From assembly GCF_001723285.1 (NCBI RefSeq), contig NZ_LPWG01000002.1, positions 186,001-250,000 of the forward strand: a DNA stretch of 64,000 bases, given 5' to 3'. The notes below the pieces were generated by a model. That model worked only from the letters and a program-made list of their open reading frames with translations, was not told where the DNA came from and did not search any database. Position 1 is the first letter of the stretch; each line of letters starts with the position of its first letter. This DNA comes from Methyloceanibacter methanicus. Lineage in GTDB: Bacteria; Pseudomonadota; Alphaproteobacteria; Rhizobiales; Methyloligellaceae. The position numbers were made by a program, and so were the translations under genes. Shown one piece after another: positions 38,318-48,215 of this stretch.

Positions 38318-39418
38318 ATGACTGAGACGCCAAAGGATGAGAAGACAACAGACGAGAAGCCGAAGGACGAGAAGCCGCGGGACCTGAGTGCTTCCCTGGA
38401 CGCGATGGAAGCGGCGATCGAGAGTCCCAAGGCCTCGCCCGATTCGCTGCTGTCGGAACTTGCGACGCTCCTTCTCGGCTTCCCGCGCAATTCCGAGCAG
38501 CGCCCCCGTGCCCATCGCATGCTCGGCGTCGTGTTCGCCCGGCTCGACCGCGAGGCCGATGCGTTCAAGGAACTGCGCGAAGCCAGGGCGCTGGCCGCGT
38601 CCTTGTCACCACCCAATTTTGGCGAGCTCAGCAATATCGCGCGGGCTTTGTCGGCCTTGCATGCCGCGCGCGGCGAAGACCATCTTGCCCGGGACGAGTT
38701 GATCGCGGCACTGACCTTCGCCTTGATCGGCGGCGGCGCCGACAACGTCGTGAAGCTCATTGCCGACGTCGCCCGCGGCGAACTCGAGGCGCAGCGCTTC
38801 GAGAACGCCGCCCTCTTGTTCGATTTCCTCCTGAAGGGCAACGACACGCTCAAGATTCCTGAACAGGTGGTCCAGAGCGCGCGCATCAATCTCGTCCAGG
38901 CGCTGAACGGGCTGGGCCGGCATGACGAGGTCCACCCGCATGTCAAAGAATCCCACGCGACCTTGGGCGAGGAGAACAGGCGTTTGCGGTTTCTGACGCA
39001 GCTCGAGGCGGCACGCGCGAGCGCAGGGCTCGGGTGTCACGACGAGGCGGAGGGAGCCCTTCTCATGGCGGAGAACTTCCTCCCCGAAAGCGCCACGGCG
39101 CTCGACCATTCCGAATTCGTCGAGGCTGTGACCGAGCTGCAAGAGGTGCGGGCCGGGGAATCCGCGATCGAGAGTCTCAAGCAGCTTGTTGCACAGTATA
39201 CGGAGCAAGATCAGGCGGCGCGTGTCGTCGTGGCATGCCGTGCGCTGGCCAATGCGCTGCTGAAGCGCGGGGACGTTCCGGGCGCGCTCGATGCGCTTGG
39301 CCAGGCACTTCGGACCGCGCTTCGCGCCAAGCTGAAAGTTGCCGGCACGTTGCGCACCGAACTTCTGCGGCGCGCGGCGCGGACCGGCTCGTGGATCTTG
39401 CCGGAACGAAGAGTCTGA
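38318..39418 (+). CDS. TPR-like helical repeat protein paired with a pseudokinase
   Basis: 366 residues from ATG 38318 with GAGGGTGA 8 bases upstream. A Lys/Asp/Glu-rich N-terminus (TPKDEKTTDEKPKDEK) precedes alpha-helical repeats: LDREADAFKELREARALAA, LHAARGEDHLARDELIAAL and LLKRGDVPGALDALGQAL fit the TPR pattern. No signal peptide, so cytoplasmic. The next gene, a kinase-like protein, starts five bases after its stop or overlaps it, so the two are surely co-expressed and probably bind. Confidence 0.78.
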   Translation: MTETPKDEKTTDEKPKDEKPRDLSASLDAMEAAIESPKASPDSLLSELATLLLGFPRNSEQRPRAHRMLGVVFARLDREADAFKELREARALAASLSPPNFGELSNIARALSALHAARGEDHLARDELIAALTFALIGGGADNVVKLIADVARGELEAQRFENAALLFDFLLKGNDTLKIPEQVVQSARINLVQALNGLGRHDEVHPHVKESHATLGEENRRLRFLTQLEAARASAGLGCHDEAEGALLMAENFLPESATALDHSEFVEAVTELQEVRAGESAIESLKQLVAQYTEQDQAARVVVACRALANALLKRGDVPGALDALGQALRTALRAKLKVAGTLRTELLRRAARTGSWILPERRV

Positions 39419-39423
39419 TCGGT

Positions 39424-40233
39424 TTGAACGACGAGCGCGACCGGCGGTTTGTGATTCTCGGGCCGCTTGGCCTGGGAAGCGCCGGTGAGAGCGTGCTCGC
39501 GGTGGATGTGGGCGACGGCGCGCGGGTGTCTCTGAGAACGCTCGACCTTGGCGCCCTGGACGAGAAGCACCGGGAAGCGGTGCTCTCCAAAGAACGGCGG
39601 GCCTATGCCACGGTGGCGACCTTGCACGATCCGCGCGTTGCCAAGATCCGTGACATGCGGCTTGCGCCCGACGGGGTGCTCTATACGCTGCAGCTTCGTC
39701 CCGAAGGGCCGACCCTTCGAGAGGTTTACGCGGCGGGAACGGACCCTGCGCGGATGCTCGTTCTTCTGGCCGGAACGGCGGGGGCTCTCAGCGCGCTGCA
39801 CGGACGCGATCTCGTCCACCGCGACCTCACGCCGGACCACGTGGTGATCGGGCACGACGAGCAGGGCCGGGAGCGGCCTATACTGATCGAGCTGGGCCTG
39901 GCGCCCGTCACCGCATCATCCGGCATTCCCGGACATCCGGGTACGCCGCCCTATGTGGCTCCGGAACAGGTGGCCGGCGAGGAGGCCGATGCGCGTGCCG
40001 ACATTTATGCGCTTGGGCAGATGATCGCGGAGATCTGGGGCGGACGGGTGCCGGCCCGTGCGAATCTGGGCCGTTTGTGGAAACGGGACGCCGAGAACCA
40101 GATGCCGCGCGCCATCGGCGATCTCGTGCGCGGCATGACGGCTGCGGACCCCGCTCGCCGGACGGCGGATCTCGGCGAAATCGTCGAGGGTCTGATGATG
40201 CAGCAGGACCAGGCCGGCCAGGACGCATCTTAA
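39424..40233 (+). CDS. Serine/threonine protein kinase-like protein, probable pseudokinase
   Basis: 269 residues from TTG 39424 (GTG 39391 also possible). The fold is clear: Gly-rich loop GPLGLGSAGESVLA, LHGRDLVHRDL, the APE motif YVAPEQ and DIYALGQMIAEIW. Three key sites are altered: the beta-3 Lys is Arg (VSLRTL, residue 38), the catalytic-loop Asn is His (HRDLTPDH, residue 139), and DFG is ELG (residues 156-158). HRD Asp134 is kept. Loss of Lys, Asn and the DFG Asp together argues against catalysis and for a binding or scaffold role. Coupled to the upstream TPR gene. Confidence 0.82.
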   Translation: MNDERDRRFVILGPLGLGSAGESVLAVDVGDGARVSLRTLDLGALDEKHREAVLSKERRAYATVATLHDPRVAKIRDMRLAPDGVLYTLQLRPEGPTLREVYAAGTDPARMLVLLAGTAGALSALHGRDLVHRDLTPDHVVIGHDEQGRERPILIELGLAPVTASSGIPGHPGTPPYVAPEQVAGEEADARADIYALGQMIAEIWGGRVPARANLGRLWKRDAENQMPRAIGDLVRGMTAADPARRTADLGEIVEGLMMQQDQAGQDAS

Positions 40234-40257
40234 GCGCCGTCCCCGGCCGCGGCGTGC

Positions 40258-41070
40258 TCAGTAGCCATAGCGCCGTCTCAAAGGCCAGCTCAGAGCCGAA
40301 ATCAACATACGGTCCGGCGCGGCCATCTCGTTTCGCCAGCGCGCGTCATGGCGGATCTCGGACGGCCCCGGCGCGTGCAGGCGCACCCGGTTTCCGAACA
40401 GTTGGTGCCTGTTGCCGCTTGCTTTGAGGTTGTCCAACCTGGGCGCGGGACCGAGATGGAGCCTCTCGAAAATCGTCCTCAGCGTCTCCTCGGGTGCACT
40501 GGCGAGATCTTCGTAGCGGACTCTCATGTATTGGTTCGGGTAACGCTGTCCGAACGCCTCGCAGGCCATATTGGCTGCGAGCCAGCCGGCGACGGTCCGC
40601 ACGTAACGCGCGAATCGTCTCGGAGAGTTTTCGACGTCGGACACCCGCTTCCCACTGCGGCGCGACCAACATACACCATGAGGCTCCCGCACGAGATGGA
40701 TGAGCTTGAAGTCGTCCCCGAGCCGTCGGCGAAATGCGAAGGGCGTGAGGAAGGAACCTCTGGCCGTCTTCGACGAATCCACGAGGACCGCAAACCGGTC
40801 GCGGCAATCGTCTAGGAGCGCCAGCATCAGGCCCTCGTGCGTCCAGGATCCCGGCGGGCGCTCCGGCGTCAGCAGCCGGCTCCAAAAACTACACGTTTCC
40901 CGGGTCTGGCCGCAGGAACAGCGCGGGATGTCCTTGCGCTTCGCCGCCAGGACGACTTCGCCGCAGGCGACGACATCAGCGCTGGCGGCCAGGAGATATT
41001 CAAGTAGCGTACTGCCACTGCGTCCATACCCGCCAACATAGACCAGCCTCGTCAAAGTCGATCCTTGCAT
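40258..41070 (-). CDS. Sulfotransferase family protein
   Basis: 270 residues. The PAPS 5'-phosphosulfate loop is GGYGRSGSTLLEYLL at the N-terminus, and the 3'-phosphate site is LIHLVREPHGVCWSRR. VRYEDLASAPEETLRTIFERL is the usual third signature. The Cys-rich segment RCSCGQTRETCSFW is unusual and could bind a metal. It likely sulfates a carbohydrate, given the polysaccharide genes that follow. It points away from them. Confidence 0.85.
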   Translation of the reverse strand: MQGSTLTRLVYVGGYGRSGSTLLEYLLAASADVVACGEVVLAAKRKDIPRCSCGQTRETCSFWSRLLTPERPPGSWTHEGLMLALLDDCRDRFAVLVDSSKTARGSFLTPFAFRRRLGDDFKLIHLVREPHGVCWSRRSGKRVSDVENSPRRFARYVRTVAGWLAANMACEAFGQRYPNQYMRVRYEDLASAPEETLRTIFERLHLGPAPRLDNLKASGNRHQLFGNRVRLHAPGPSEIRHDARWRNEMAAPDRMLISALSWPLRRRYGY

Positions 41071-41191
41071 CTAGGCGCCACGAAGGCGGGAGGGGGGCCG
41101 GCCTCCTTGCTTAGGAACAAGACCTGGGATAGACCGAGCCGGATCAGGGAGGCGCCGCTCAGCGCGGGCCTATTACACCAATCAAGACTCT

Positions 41192-42070
41192 GTGGATAGC
41201 TCTACGCAAATGCACGTTGGTACTTTGGCTGGAACGGGCGAAGGGGCGCCGCCGCATCGGAGCGTTCGGCCTCGGCCCATCTCCAGCTGGGAGCTCATCC
41301 AGGACTTGATCGCTTCGTTCCGTGCGCCCGGTTACTGGACGTACGGTGCCTGGCTCGACATCAGCCTGCGCTACCGGTCCCATGTCCTCGGCGCGTTCTG
41401 GATGATCGCGGGTACGCTCATCTTCGTCGGCGTTCTTGGCTCGCTTTATTCGCGTGTCCTGTCCGAAGGCGCCGATTACTATTTTGGGCACATTGCCTGC
41501 GGCTACGTATTTTGGATCCTGATTCTGCGCGCGCTGCAGACCAGCTCGCGGATCTATTCCATGAACCGCAACATGATCCAAAACGGCTATGTGAGCTATA
41601 CGGACTATGTGCTGCGCATGTTCGCCGAGCTCGCCATTATCCTGGCGCACAACTTCATTGTCGTCGTGCTGGCGATGGTGTTTACGCCAATACCGCTGAC
41701 CTGGGCAGCTCTCGCGCTTCTGTTCACCGTCCCCCTGTTTTTCGTGACCATCTTAGGCAGCAGTTTTCTCGTTAGTATCATCGGTGCGCGCTATTCGGAT
41801 TTCGGAGAGTTGCTCCAATCGGTCCTACGCCTCGGGTTCTTCGTAACGCCGATCATTTGGTCGGCGGGCGCTGGGAAGGGTGCGCTCATCGGAGCCTTCC
41901 TCTATCTGAACCCGTTCTACTATCTCATCGAGATCGTTCGCGGCCCGCTCATCTATGGTCATGTCCCGTGGCTGGAAATTGGTGCCACGGCCGTGATGGC
42001 GCTGTTCGTGTGGGCGGTGGCCAGTAAGCTCTACGCGCGTGCCAAGCCTTATATTCCTCTTTGGATATGA
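41192..42070 (+). CDS. ABC-2 polysaccharide export permease (Wzm/KpsM type)
   Basis: 292 residues from GTG 41192, or 286 from ATG 41210. Six transmembrane helices after an N-terminal amphipathic stretch. Family marks are the RYRSHVLGAFWMIAGTLIF start of helix 1 and the periplasmic-side NPFYYLIEIVRGPLIYG before the last helix. Pairs with the ATPase 10 bases downstream to export a glycan linked to a lipid carrier. Confidence 0.92.
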   Translation: MDSSTQMHVGTLAGTGEGAPPHRSVRPRPISSWELIQDLIASFRAPGYWTYGAWLDISLRYRSHVLGAFWMIAGTLIFVGVLGSLYSRVLSEGADYYFGHIACGYVFWILILRALQTSSRIYSMNRNMIQNGYVSYTDYVLRMFAELAIILAHNFIVVVLAMVFTPIPLTWAALALLFTVPLFFVTILGSSFLVSIIGARYSDFGELLQSVLRLGFFVTPIIWSAGAGKGALIGAFLYLNPFYYLIEIVRGPLIYGHVPWLEIGATAVMALFVWAVASKLYARAKPYIPLWI

Positions 42071-42080
42071 GGAGGGATCG

Positions 42081-42836
42081 TTGAGTTCAGAACACTTTAT
42101 CCGCGCCGATGACATCCATCTGAGTGTGCCCCTCCAAGTGGGGAATCGCTCCTCCATTCGCAGCGTGTCCGTGCTCAAGGATCTTTACCTTGGAAGCAGG
42201 CAGAGGGAATTGCGGTCCTTGATTCGGGGCATGTCCTTTGACTTTCACGAAGGCGAACGGATCGGGCTTATCGGCGAGAACGGCTCGGGAAAAACGACCC
42301 TGCTGCGCCTGCTCGCGGGCGTGCTCCAGCCGTCGTCGGGGCATCTTGAGATCGACGGGACGACGCAGGCGCTCCTCAACATGTCCATGGGTCTCGAACA
42401 ACGCGCAACCGGCCTTGAGAACGTTTACCTGCTTGGATACTGCGCGGGGCTGACGACAGAGCAAATCGACGAGAGCATTCCCGGAATCCTCGAATTCGCC
42501 GATCTTCACAATGCCGTCCACGACCCGGTGCGAACCTATTCCGCCGGTATGCAACTCCGGCTTGCGTTTGCGGTCGCGACGTCCGTAAAGCCGGAAATTC
42601 TTCTCCTGGACGAGTGGATCAGCGCTGGGGACCGGTTCTTCATCGAGCGCTCGCGGGAGCGTCTGATGGGTCACATCGATGCGAGCCGGATGCTGGTCTT
42701 CGCAAGCCACAACGCAAGCGTTCTTGGCGAGGTGTGTACGCGGGGTCTCGTCCTCAAGCGCGGCAAAGTGATCTACGATGGGCCGATTGACGAGGCCCTC
42801 GAGTTTTACGGATCGGATGGCTATCAAGAAAGCTGA
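42081..42836 (+). CDS. ABC polysaccharide export ATPase (Wzt/KpsT type)
   Basis: 251 residues from TTG 42081, which has an excellent AGGAGGG site. Walker A GENGSGKTTLLR, Q-loop region, signature YSAGMQLRLAFAVA and Walker B ILLLDEWIS. It ends after the nucleotide domain, so it lacks the C-terminal carbohydrate-binding domain used by some Wzt proteins to recognise capped glycan ends. Bases 42837-43033 downstream hold no convincing gene. Confidence 0.94.
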   Translation: MSSEHFIRADDIHLSVPLQVGNRSSIRSVSVLKDLYLGSRQRELRSLIRGMSFDFHEGERIGLIGENGSGKTTLLRLLAGVLQPSSGHLEIDGTTQALLNMSMGLEQRATGLENVYLLGYCAGLTTEQIDESIPGILEFADLHNAVHDPVRTYSAGMQLRLAFAVATSVKPEILLLDEWISAGDRFFIERSRERLMGHIDASRMLVFASHNASVLGEVCTRGLVLKRGKVIYDGPIDEALEFYGSDGYQES

Positions 42837-43033
42837 GGGGTGGGTGGTCCCTTTGTCGTGGCCGGGAAATTCGCGGGCCTGTGCGTCAGGCAGCGCCCGG
42901 AGAATGATTGACATGACAGCACAACTCGGCATGACTATCCGAAAATTGGGAGAAAATTTCTCAATATTCACAGGCAGATGGCCCGATTTCGGCCGTCAGC
43001 TTGCGTCCCAACCGGCGTGACGAGGCTTGGAGC

Positions 43034-45230
43034 ATGGATCCCTCCCGGATCATAGAGCTGATCGAACTGCGTGGCGGTGTGGTGCCCACGATTCGCAAGG
43101 CCGTCGACGTCCTGCTCCGGGAAGGGGTCAGCGGTGTGGGCCATCGTCTGCGGGCGCTCGCCAAGCCGCCGCTGAACTTCAACGTCGCCGAGTTCAAACG
43201 CAACGAAGAGCCATTCGTCTCGATCATCGTCCCCAATTACAATCACGCGGCGTACCTCGAACAGCGGCTCGAAACGATCCTTGCGCAGTCCTACCAGCAT
43301 TTCGAGCTGATCCTGCTCGATGACTGTTCGAGTGACGGCAGCCTCGAAATCCTGCGCCGATACGAGCAGTCCGACCCTGATAGAATCCGGCTCGTCGTCA
43401 ACGACGAAAACTCCGGTGGCGGCTATCGTCAGTGGGCGAAGGGAATGTCCCTTGCCCGTGGGGACCTCATCTGGATTGCGGAGAGTGACGATTGGTCGAG
43501 ACCGGAGTTTCTCGAGAGCCTCATTCCGGCCTTCGAGGACGAGAGCGTCATGCTCGCCTACACCAACTCCGCCTTCATGGACGCCGAAGGAAACCAAGTG
43601 ATTTGGTCGACACCGGAGTATCTGAACGATGTCGACAAGCGACTCTGGACCAAGCCGTTTCGGCGGGCGGCGCACGACCTGGTTCGCAAAGGCTGGGCGA
43701 CAAAGAATCTCGTGCCGAATGTCAGTGGCGCGGTGTTCCGGAATCCGGGAGGGGAAAACGCCATGTTGAGCGGCGATTGGAGCCGCGCGACAATCTGCGG
43801 AGATTGGCTTTTTTACCTGGAGCGAATTCGCGGCGGAGCCGTGGCCTATAGGCCCGAAATGCTGAACTTCTACCGCGTACACGAGGCGAGCACGGCGCAA
43901 GGCACCTACGCGCGGGACGTCTACTACAAAGAGCACGAACAAGTCGCCGAGTACGTGCTCAAGAACTACAACGTGTCTTCTGATTTCGTAGACAAACAGG
44001 CATCCAATCTGCGCGCCCATTGGAAGAGGTACCGGAGCGATCAACCGGTTTCGAATCTGAAGGACTGTTACGACCCAGCCAAGCTGACGGCGGCGGGGAC
44101 GGAGCGGAAGCCGAACATCTTGATGGCCGGATTCGCGTTTGCAGCCGGCGGCGGCGAGACGTTCCCCATCTTTCTGGCGAACCTCCTCAAGGACAAGGCT
44201 ACGCCGTGACCTTCTTGTCGTGTGAATGCCTGCCCCGCGAGGACGGCGTTCGGACGCTCCTGTCGCCCGACATTCCGATTCTGACCGGAATCCACAACAT
44301 CGGGGATGTTGTGAAGCAGTTCGGCATTGACATCATCCACTCCCATCACGGTTGGGTCGATAGTGCGGTGATCAGGAGCCTGTCGCCCCGGGGGCCCGCC
44401 CGCATCGTTGTTTCGATGCATGGCATGTACGAACTGATGGAACCGATCGACCAGGATGCCTTGGTGCCGCGTCTGTTCTCACGCAGCAGTGCCCTGGTTT
44501 TCACGTCGCGAAAGAATCTTGGGCCGTTCGAACGGCTCGGTCTCGCGGACAGCCCGAAGATCTTGGGCATTCCGAATGCACTTCCCGAAGTGCCGATCAC
44601 GCCGGTAGACCGAGGCGAGCTGGGGGCCCCTGCCGATGCGTTCGTGATGTGCCTGGTCAGCCGGGCACTCCCCGAGAAAGGATGGGCCGAGGCGATCGAA
44701 GCCGTTGAACGTGCCCGTGCCAAGAGCCAGAGGGACATCCGGCTCCTCCTGATCGGCGAGGGGCCGGAGTTCGACCGGCTGAGCCAGCCCGGTGCCATCG
44801 GCGACTTCGTCCGACTGCTCGGGTTCCGCAAGAATCTCCGCGACTACTTCGCCGCTTCCGATCTTGGCTTCCTCCCATCGCGCTTCAAAGGTGAGAGCTT
44901 TCCGCTGACCCTGATCGATTGCCTCGCGGCCGGCACACCGTTCCTGGTGTCCAATGTCGGCGAGACTCGCTCGATGTTGGCGCGGGCGGTGAACTGGCGG
45001 GCGAAACATTCGATCTGGACGATTGGCGGCTGCCCGTGGAGGAAATGGCCGACATCATCGCCTCGCTGGCCACGCGCGGCCCTGACTATGCGAAGATGAA
45101 AGCCGCAACGGCGCGGGCCTATGGCAAGTTCGACCCCGATGCGATGGTCGGCCGCTACATGGATGTCTACGACCGGATCATGCGTGGCGAAGATCCGCGT
45201 GCGCCTTCGATGGCGGCCGCAGCCGAATAG
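43034..45230 (+). CDS. Two-domain glycosyltransferase (GT2 then GT4), frameshifted twice
   Basis: ATG 43034. The N-terminal GT2 domain has VSIIVPNYNHAAYLEQRLET, LLDDCSSDGS and WIAESDDWSRPEF (DxD-like). After a linker the GT4 domain begins at NILMAGFAFAAGGGETFPI and ends with LVSRALPEKGWAEAIEAVERA, LIGEGPEFDRL and the E-x7-E-like SRFKGESFPLTLIDCLA. The frame is lost at 44196-44199 (one G missing from GGG; KDKGYAVTF expected) and at 44977-44984 (LAAGGELAGETFDLDDW expected). Corrected length about 733 residues. It probably adds two sugars in sequence to the glycan of this locus. Confidence 0.85.
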
Positions 45231-45266
45231 TTTCTTGCGTGACGTGGGACGGATATTGACGTCGGT

Positions 45267-46219
45267 ATGAAGATTCTTGTGACAGGCGGCTCAGGGCTCA
45301 TGGGTCAGCATCTCGTGCCACGCTCCGCCATCTGGGACATGAGGTGTGCGTCCTGGATGTCCGGGATTTCGATGGACGCGATCCTGCCGTCAAATTCATC
45401 GCCGGTAGTGTGGCCGACAAGGACGCCGCCAAGGCCGCCGTCGCAGGCGCCGACGCCGTCATCCATCTTGCCTCCTCGGTCGTCCCGAAGACGTCCAACG
45501 ACGATCCGGCATGCGATGTCAGTTCCAATCTCATCGGCACACTGAACTTGCTCGAAGCGAGTGTCGGTGCCGGTGTGACACGGATCGTGTTTGCATCGTC
45601 AGGCGGTACGGTCTACGGGGAACCGACGGTCCCCATTGTCGACGAGAGCCACCGGACAGAGCCGATCAGCTCATACGGTATCGTCAAGCTCGCGCTAGAA
45701 AAGTACATCGCCCTCTATGGCCGGGAGCACGACATCACAAGCGTGTCTCTGCGCATCTCGAACCTTTACGGAGAAGGGCAGCGACACGATACGGGATTTG
45801 GCGTGATCGCTTCGTTCTGCCATAAAGCCGTTGCGGGTGAGACGGTTGACATCTGGGGAGACGGAACCGTCTCCCGCGATTTCATTCACGTCAGCGATGT
45901 GGTGGATGCTTTCGTGGCCGCGCTCGATCACGACGGGGATAGCCTGGTCGTCAATATCGGATCGGGCACAAGCGTCAGCATCAACACGGTTCTGGACACG
46001 ATCGCGACGATCACCGGGCGCGAGGTGCCCAGACGATATCTCCAAGGGCGAGCCTTCGACGTACGACACATTTGTCTCGATGTCGGCCTTGCGGCCCGTA
46101 CGCTGGGATGGAAGCCGAGGATCGACCTCAACGAGGGACTTCGTCGGGTGTTGGAGTGGTCGCAGTCGACTGCGAACCGGCCGTCCTCTCGCCAAATTGA
46201 TTCATCAACGGAAACTTAG
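45267..46219 (+). CDS. NAD-dependent nucleotide-sugar epimerase/dehydratase, frameshifted near the start
   Basis: Extended SDR protein. The Rossmann start MKILVTGGSGLMGQHLVPR is in frame from ATG 45267. After a one-base loss at about 45321-45323 the rest continues in the next frame as LRHLGHEVCVLDVRDF. Active-site residues are SSGGTVYGEP and the SSYGIVKLALEKY Tyr-x3-Lys. The product is probably a UDP-hexose 4-epimerase or a dehydratase; it cannot be decided by eye. Corrected length about 317 residues. The stop abuts the next start. Confidence 0.85.
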
Positions 46220-47308
46220 ATGTTCACGAAGAATAAGAAAGAACTGCTCATCCATATCGGGGCCGGCAAGACAGGGACCACATCCCTGCAGCATTTCCTT
46301 TGGGCGAACAGGCGAGCACTACAGCGCCATGGTATCCTCTACCCAGACCTGGGGGTTGTGTCTGGCGCACATCATCTCCTATCGCCGCACCATCCCCCGT
46401 TTCTCGATTGGAAGTTCATTAGTGCCAAGGATTGGGCCCCAGACCTCTACGCAAAGACCAAACAGCGTGCTCTCATATCCAGCGAGCTGGCATCCAACGC
46501 AGCCCCGGACGTAATTCGACCATTCGCCGAACACGTCAATCAGCATTTCAATACGAAGATCGTCATCTATGTGAGGCGGCAGGACCATTGGATGGTGGCG
46601 GCCTACAGCCAACAAGTCAAAGCTGGAACGCAGCGGCTCGATTTCCCATCGAGCCTTGGGCATATGTTCCGAGGGGCAAATTTGGTCGGACGCATGAGCG
46701 TGTGGATCGAGGCGTTCGGAGCGGACAACGTCATTGTGCGTCCTTACGAAAGGGGACAACTGGTTGGCGGCGACATTCGCAGTGATTTTCTTAGTCAGGT
46801 TCTTGCAATCGACGACGATGCGAACTTCAAATGGACCAATGCAAACGAAAACCCCCGCCTTGCGCTCTGTGCACTCGAGTACAAGCGGATGATCAACAAC
46901 GTGGTGCCGGTTCCCGCTGAATCGAACGCATTTATCGACCCGCTTCTTGCGTACTCGGCCGCCGAAGACCAGAATTCAACCGCGATCTACCATGAGTCGA
47001 ACCTGATTTCGCCCACCGAACGCAACATGATTCTCGAACGCGTCGACGACGGCAACCGCTGGGTCGCGAGCAAGCTGATGGGGCGAGCTGACGGTGTGCT
47101 GTTTATCGAGCCAAGGCCGGAGCAGGATCCAGGGTGGTTGCCGCCGGTTGTCACATCGGATGATCTTGCGAGGATCAGCACATATTTCAGCGCCAAGGGC
47201 TACAGGAAATCGCTAATGCAGTGCATCGAGAAGACACTTGAGACCAATCGATTTGAGGCCTATCGATACGCTCAAACGCTTGCCGCGAGCTTTGGTCGCA
47301 AACTCTGA
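46220..47308 (+). CDS. Sulfotransferase-fold P-loop protein
   Basis: 362 residues. The N-terminal loop LLIHIGAGKTGTTSLQHFL is the PAPS-binding pattern of the sulfotransferase fold, and KIVIYVRRQDHWMVAAYSQQVK fits the 3'-phosphate site. The same family as the gene at 55331. The remaining 200 residues are not recognised. Base composition is more AT-rich than the flanking genes. A role in sulfating the exported glycan is inferred from context. Confidence 0.75.
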   Translation: MFTKNKKELLIHIGAGKTGTTSLQHFLWANRRALQRHGILYPDLGVVSGAHHLLSPHHPPFLDWKFISAKDWAPDLYAKTKQRALISSELASNAAPDVIRPFAEHVNQHFNTKIVIYVRRQDHWMVAAYSQQVKAGTQRLDFPSSLGHMFRGANLVGRMSVWIEAFGADNVIVRPYERGQLVGGDIRSDFLSQVLAIDDDANFKWTNANENPRLALCALEYKRMINNVVPVPAESNAFIDPLLAYSAAEDQNSTAIYHESNLISPTERNMILERVDDGNRWVASKLMGRADGVLFIEPRPEQDPGWLPPVVTSDDLARISTYFSAKGYRKSLMQCIEKTLETNRFEAYRYAQTLAASFGRKL

Positions 47309-47339
47309 TCGGCAGGTTCTGGCAGAGCGCGAAGGTGGC

Positions 47340-48073
47340 ATGCAAGTCAATTGGATCGACGACCACAGATTTGAAATCGGCGCGTATCGGTTCACGATCG
47401 ACGTTACGCCGGGCGCCAGGCGCCGTCTCTCGACGGACAACGACTTCACGCTCGTCAAGACACCGCACTTCCTGGCAATGTACGACTCGTTGGAGCCACG
47501 CCTGACGGGCAAGAAGATTCTCGAACTCGGTCTGTTCGAGGGCGGCAGTTTGGTTTTTTTCGACCAGCGCTTTCAGCCCGAGAAGATCGTTGGCATCGAC
47601 ATCCGCAAAGAGCCGATTGCGCCGCTCGAGCGCTATGTTGCGGGGCGTGGTGGTGTGGTGGAGACGCACTACGCGACCTCTCAGGACGATGAGGCGGCCC
47701 TTGCGAAGATTTGCCGCGAGGCTTCGGGGGCGAGATCGATGTCGTCGTTGACGATGCCTCCCACCTCTACGAACAGACCAAGAAGAGTTTTGACGTACTG
47801 TTCAGACGGCTCGCGCCGGGAGGGGTCTACATCATTGAAGATTGGGCATGGAGCTATCAAAAGCCCTATCAGGAAGCGAGCCACCCCTGGTTCAAGAAGA
47901 CGGGCATGGCAACGTTGCTCTTCGAGCTGATTGGCGATCTTGCGACCAATCGTGCCATCGACTCGATCACCATCGACAAGACCATGGCGGTGATCACAAA
48001 GTCGCAGGCAACGGCTACCGAGCTGACTTATGGCCGGGGCCGTCTCAGAAATCGCGCAAGCCCTTCTGTCTAG
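47340..48073 (+). CDS. SAM-dependent methyltransferase, CmcI-like, frameshifted (tandem copy 1)
   Basis: ATG 47340. Methyltransferase motif I is KKILELGLFEGGSLVFF, with the acidic end of strand 2 in VGIDIRKEP; after the break the protein continues DVVVDDASHLYEQTKKSF and GVYIIEDWAWSY. A one-base loss near 47722 (expected REAFGGEIDVVVDD) breaks the frame. Closely related to the next gene, about 60% alike by eye, indicating a local duplication. Likely O-methylation of a sugar. About 244 residues corrected. Confidence 0.83.
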
Positions 48074-48215
48074 GCCGTGGGAATAGTGAGGTGCCAATGC
48101 GTGGCAACAAGCGCCGCCGGTTCCGCGATCAACGCATGATGCCGTCTTGGCTGGTGACCGCCTTGGCGCAATCGCATTCGATGGGCATCCGGATCGTCAA
48201 ACGGGGCACAAGACC

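Noticed and set aside
42837..43033. A short frame (from about 42913) between the ABC ATPase and the glycosyltransferase
   Set aside because: Only about 35 residues, no ribosome site and no recognisable sequence.
44190..44205. Programmed ribosomal frameshifting in the glycosyltransferase and other split genes
   Set aside because: No slippery heptamer with a downstream stem is visible, and the same kind of break affects many unrelated housekeeping genes.
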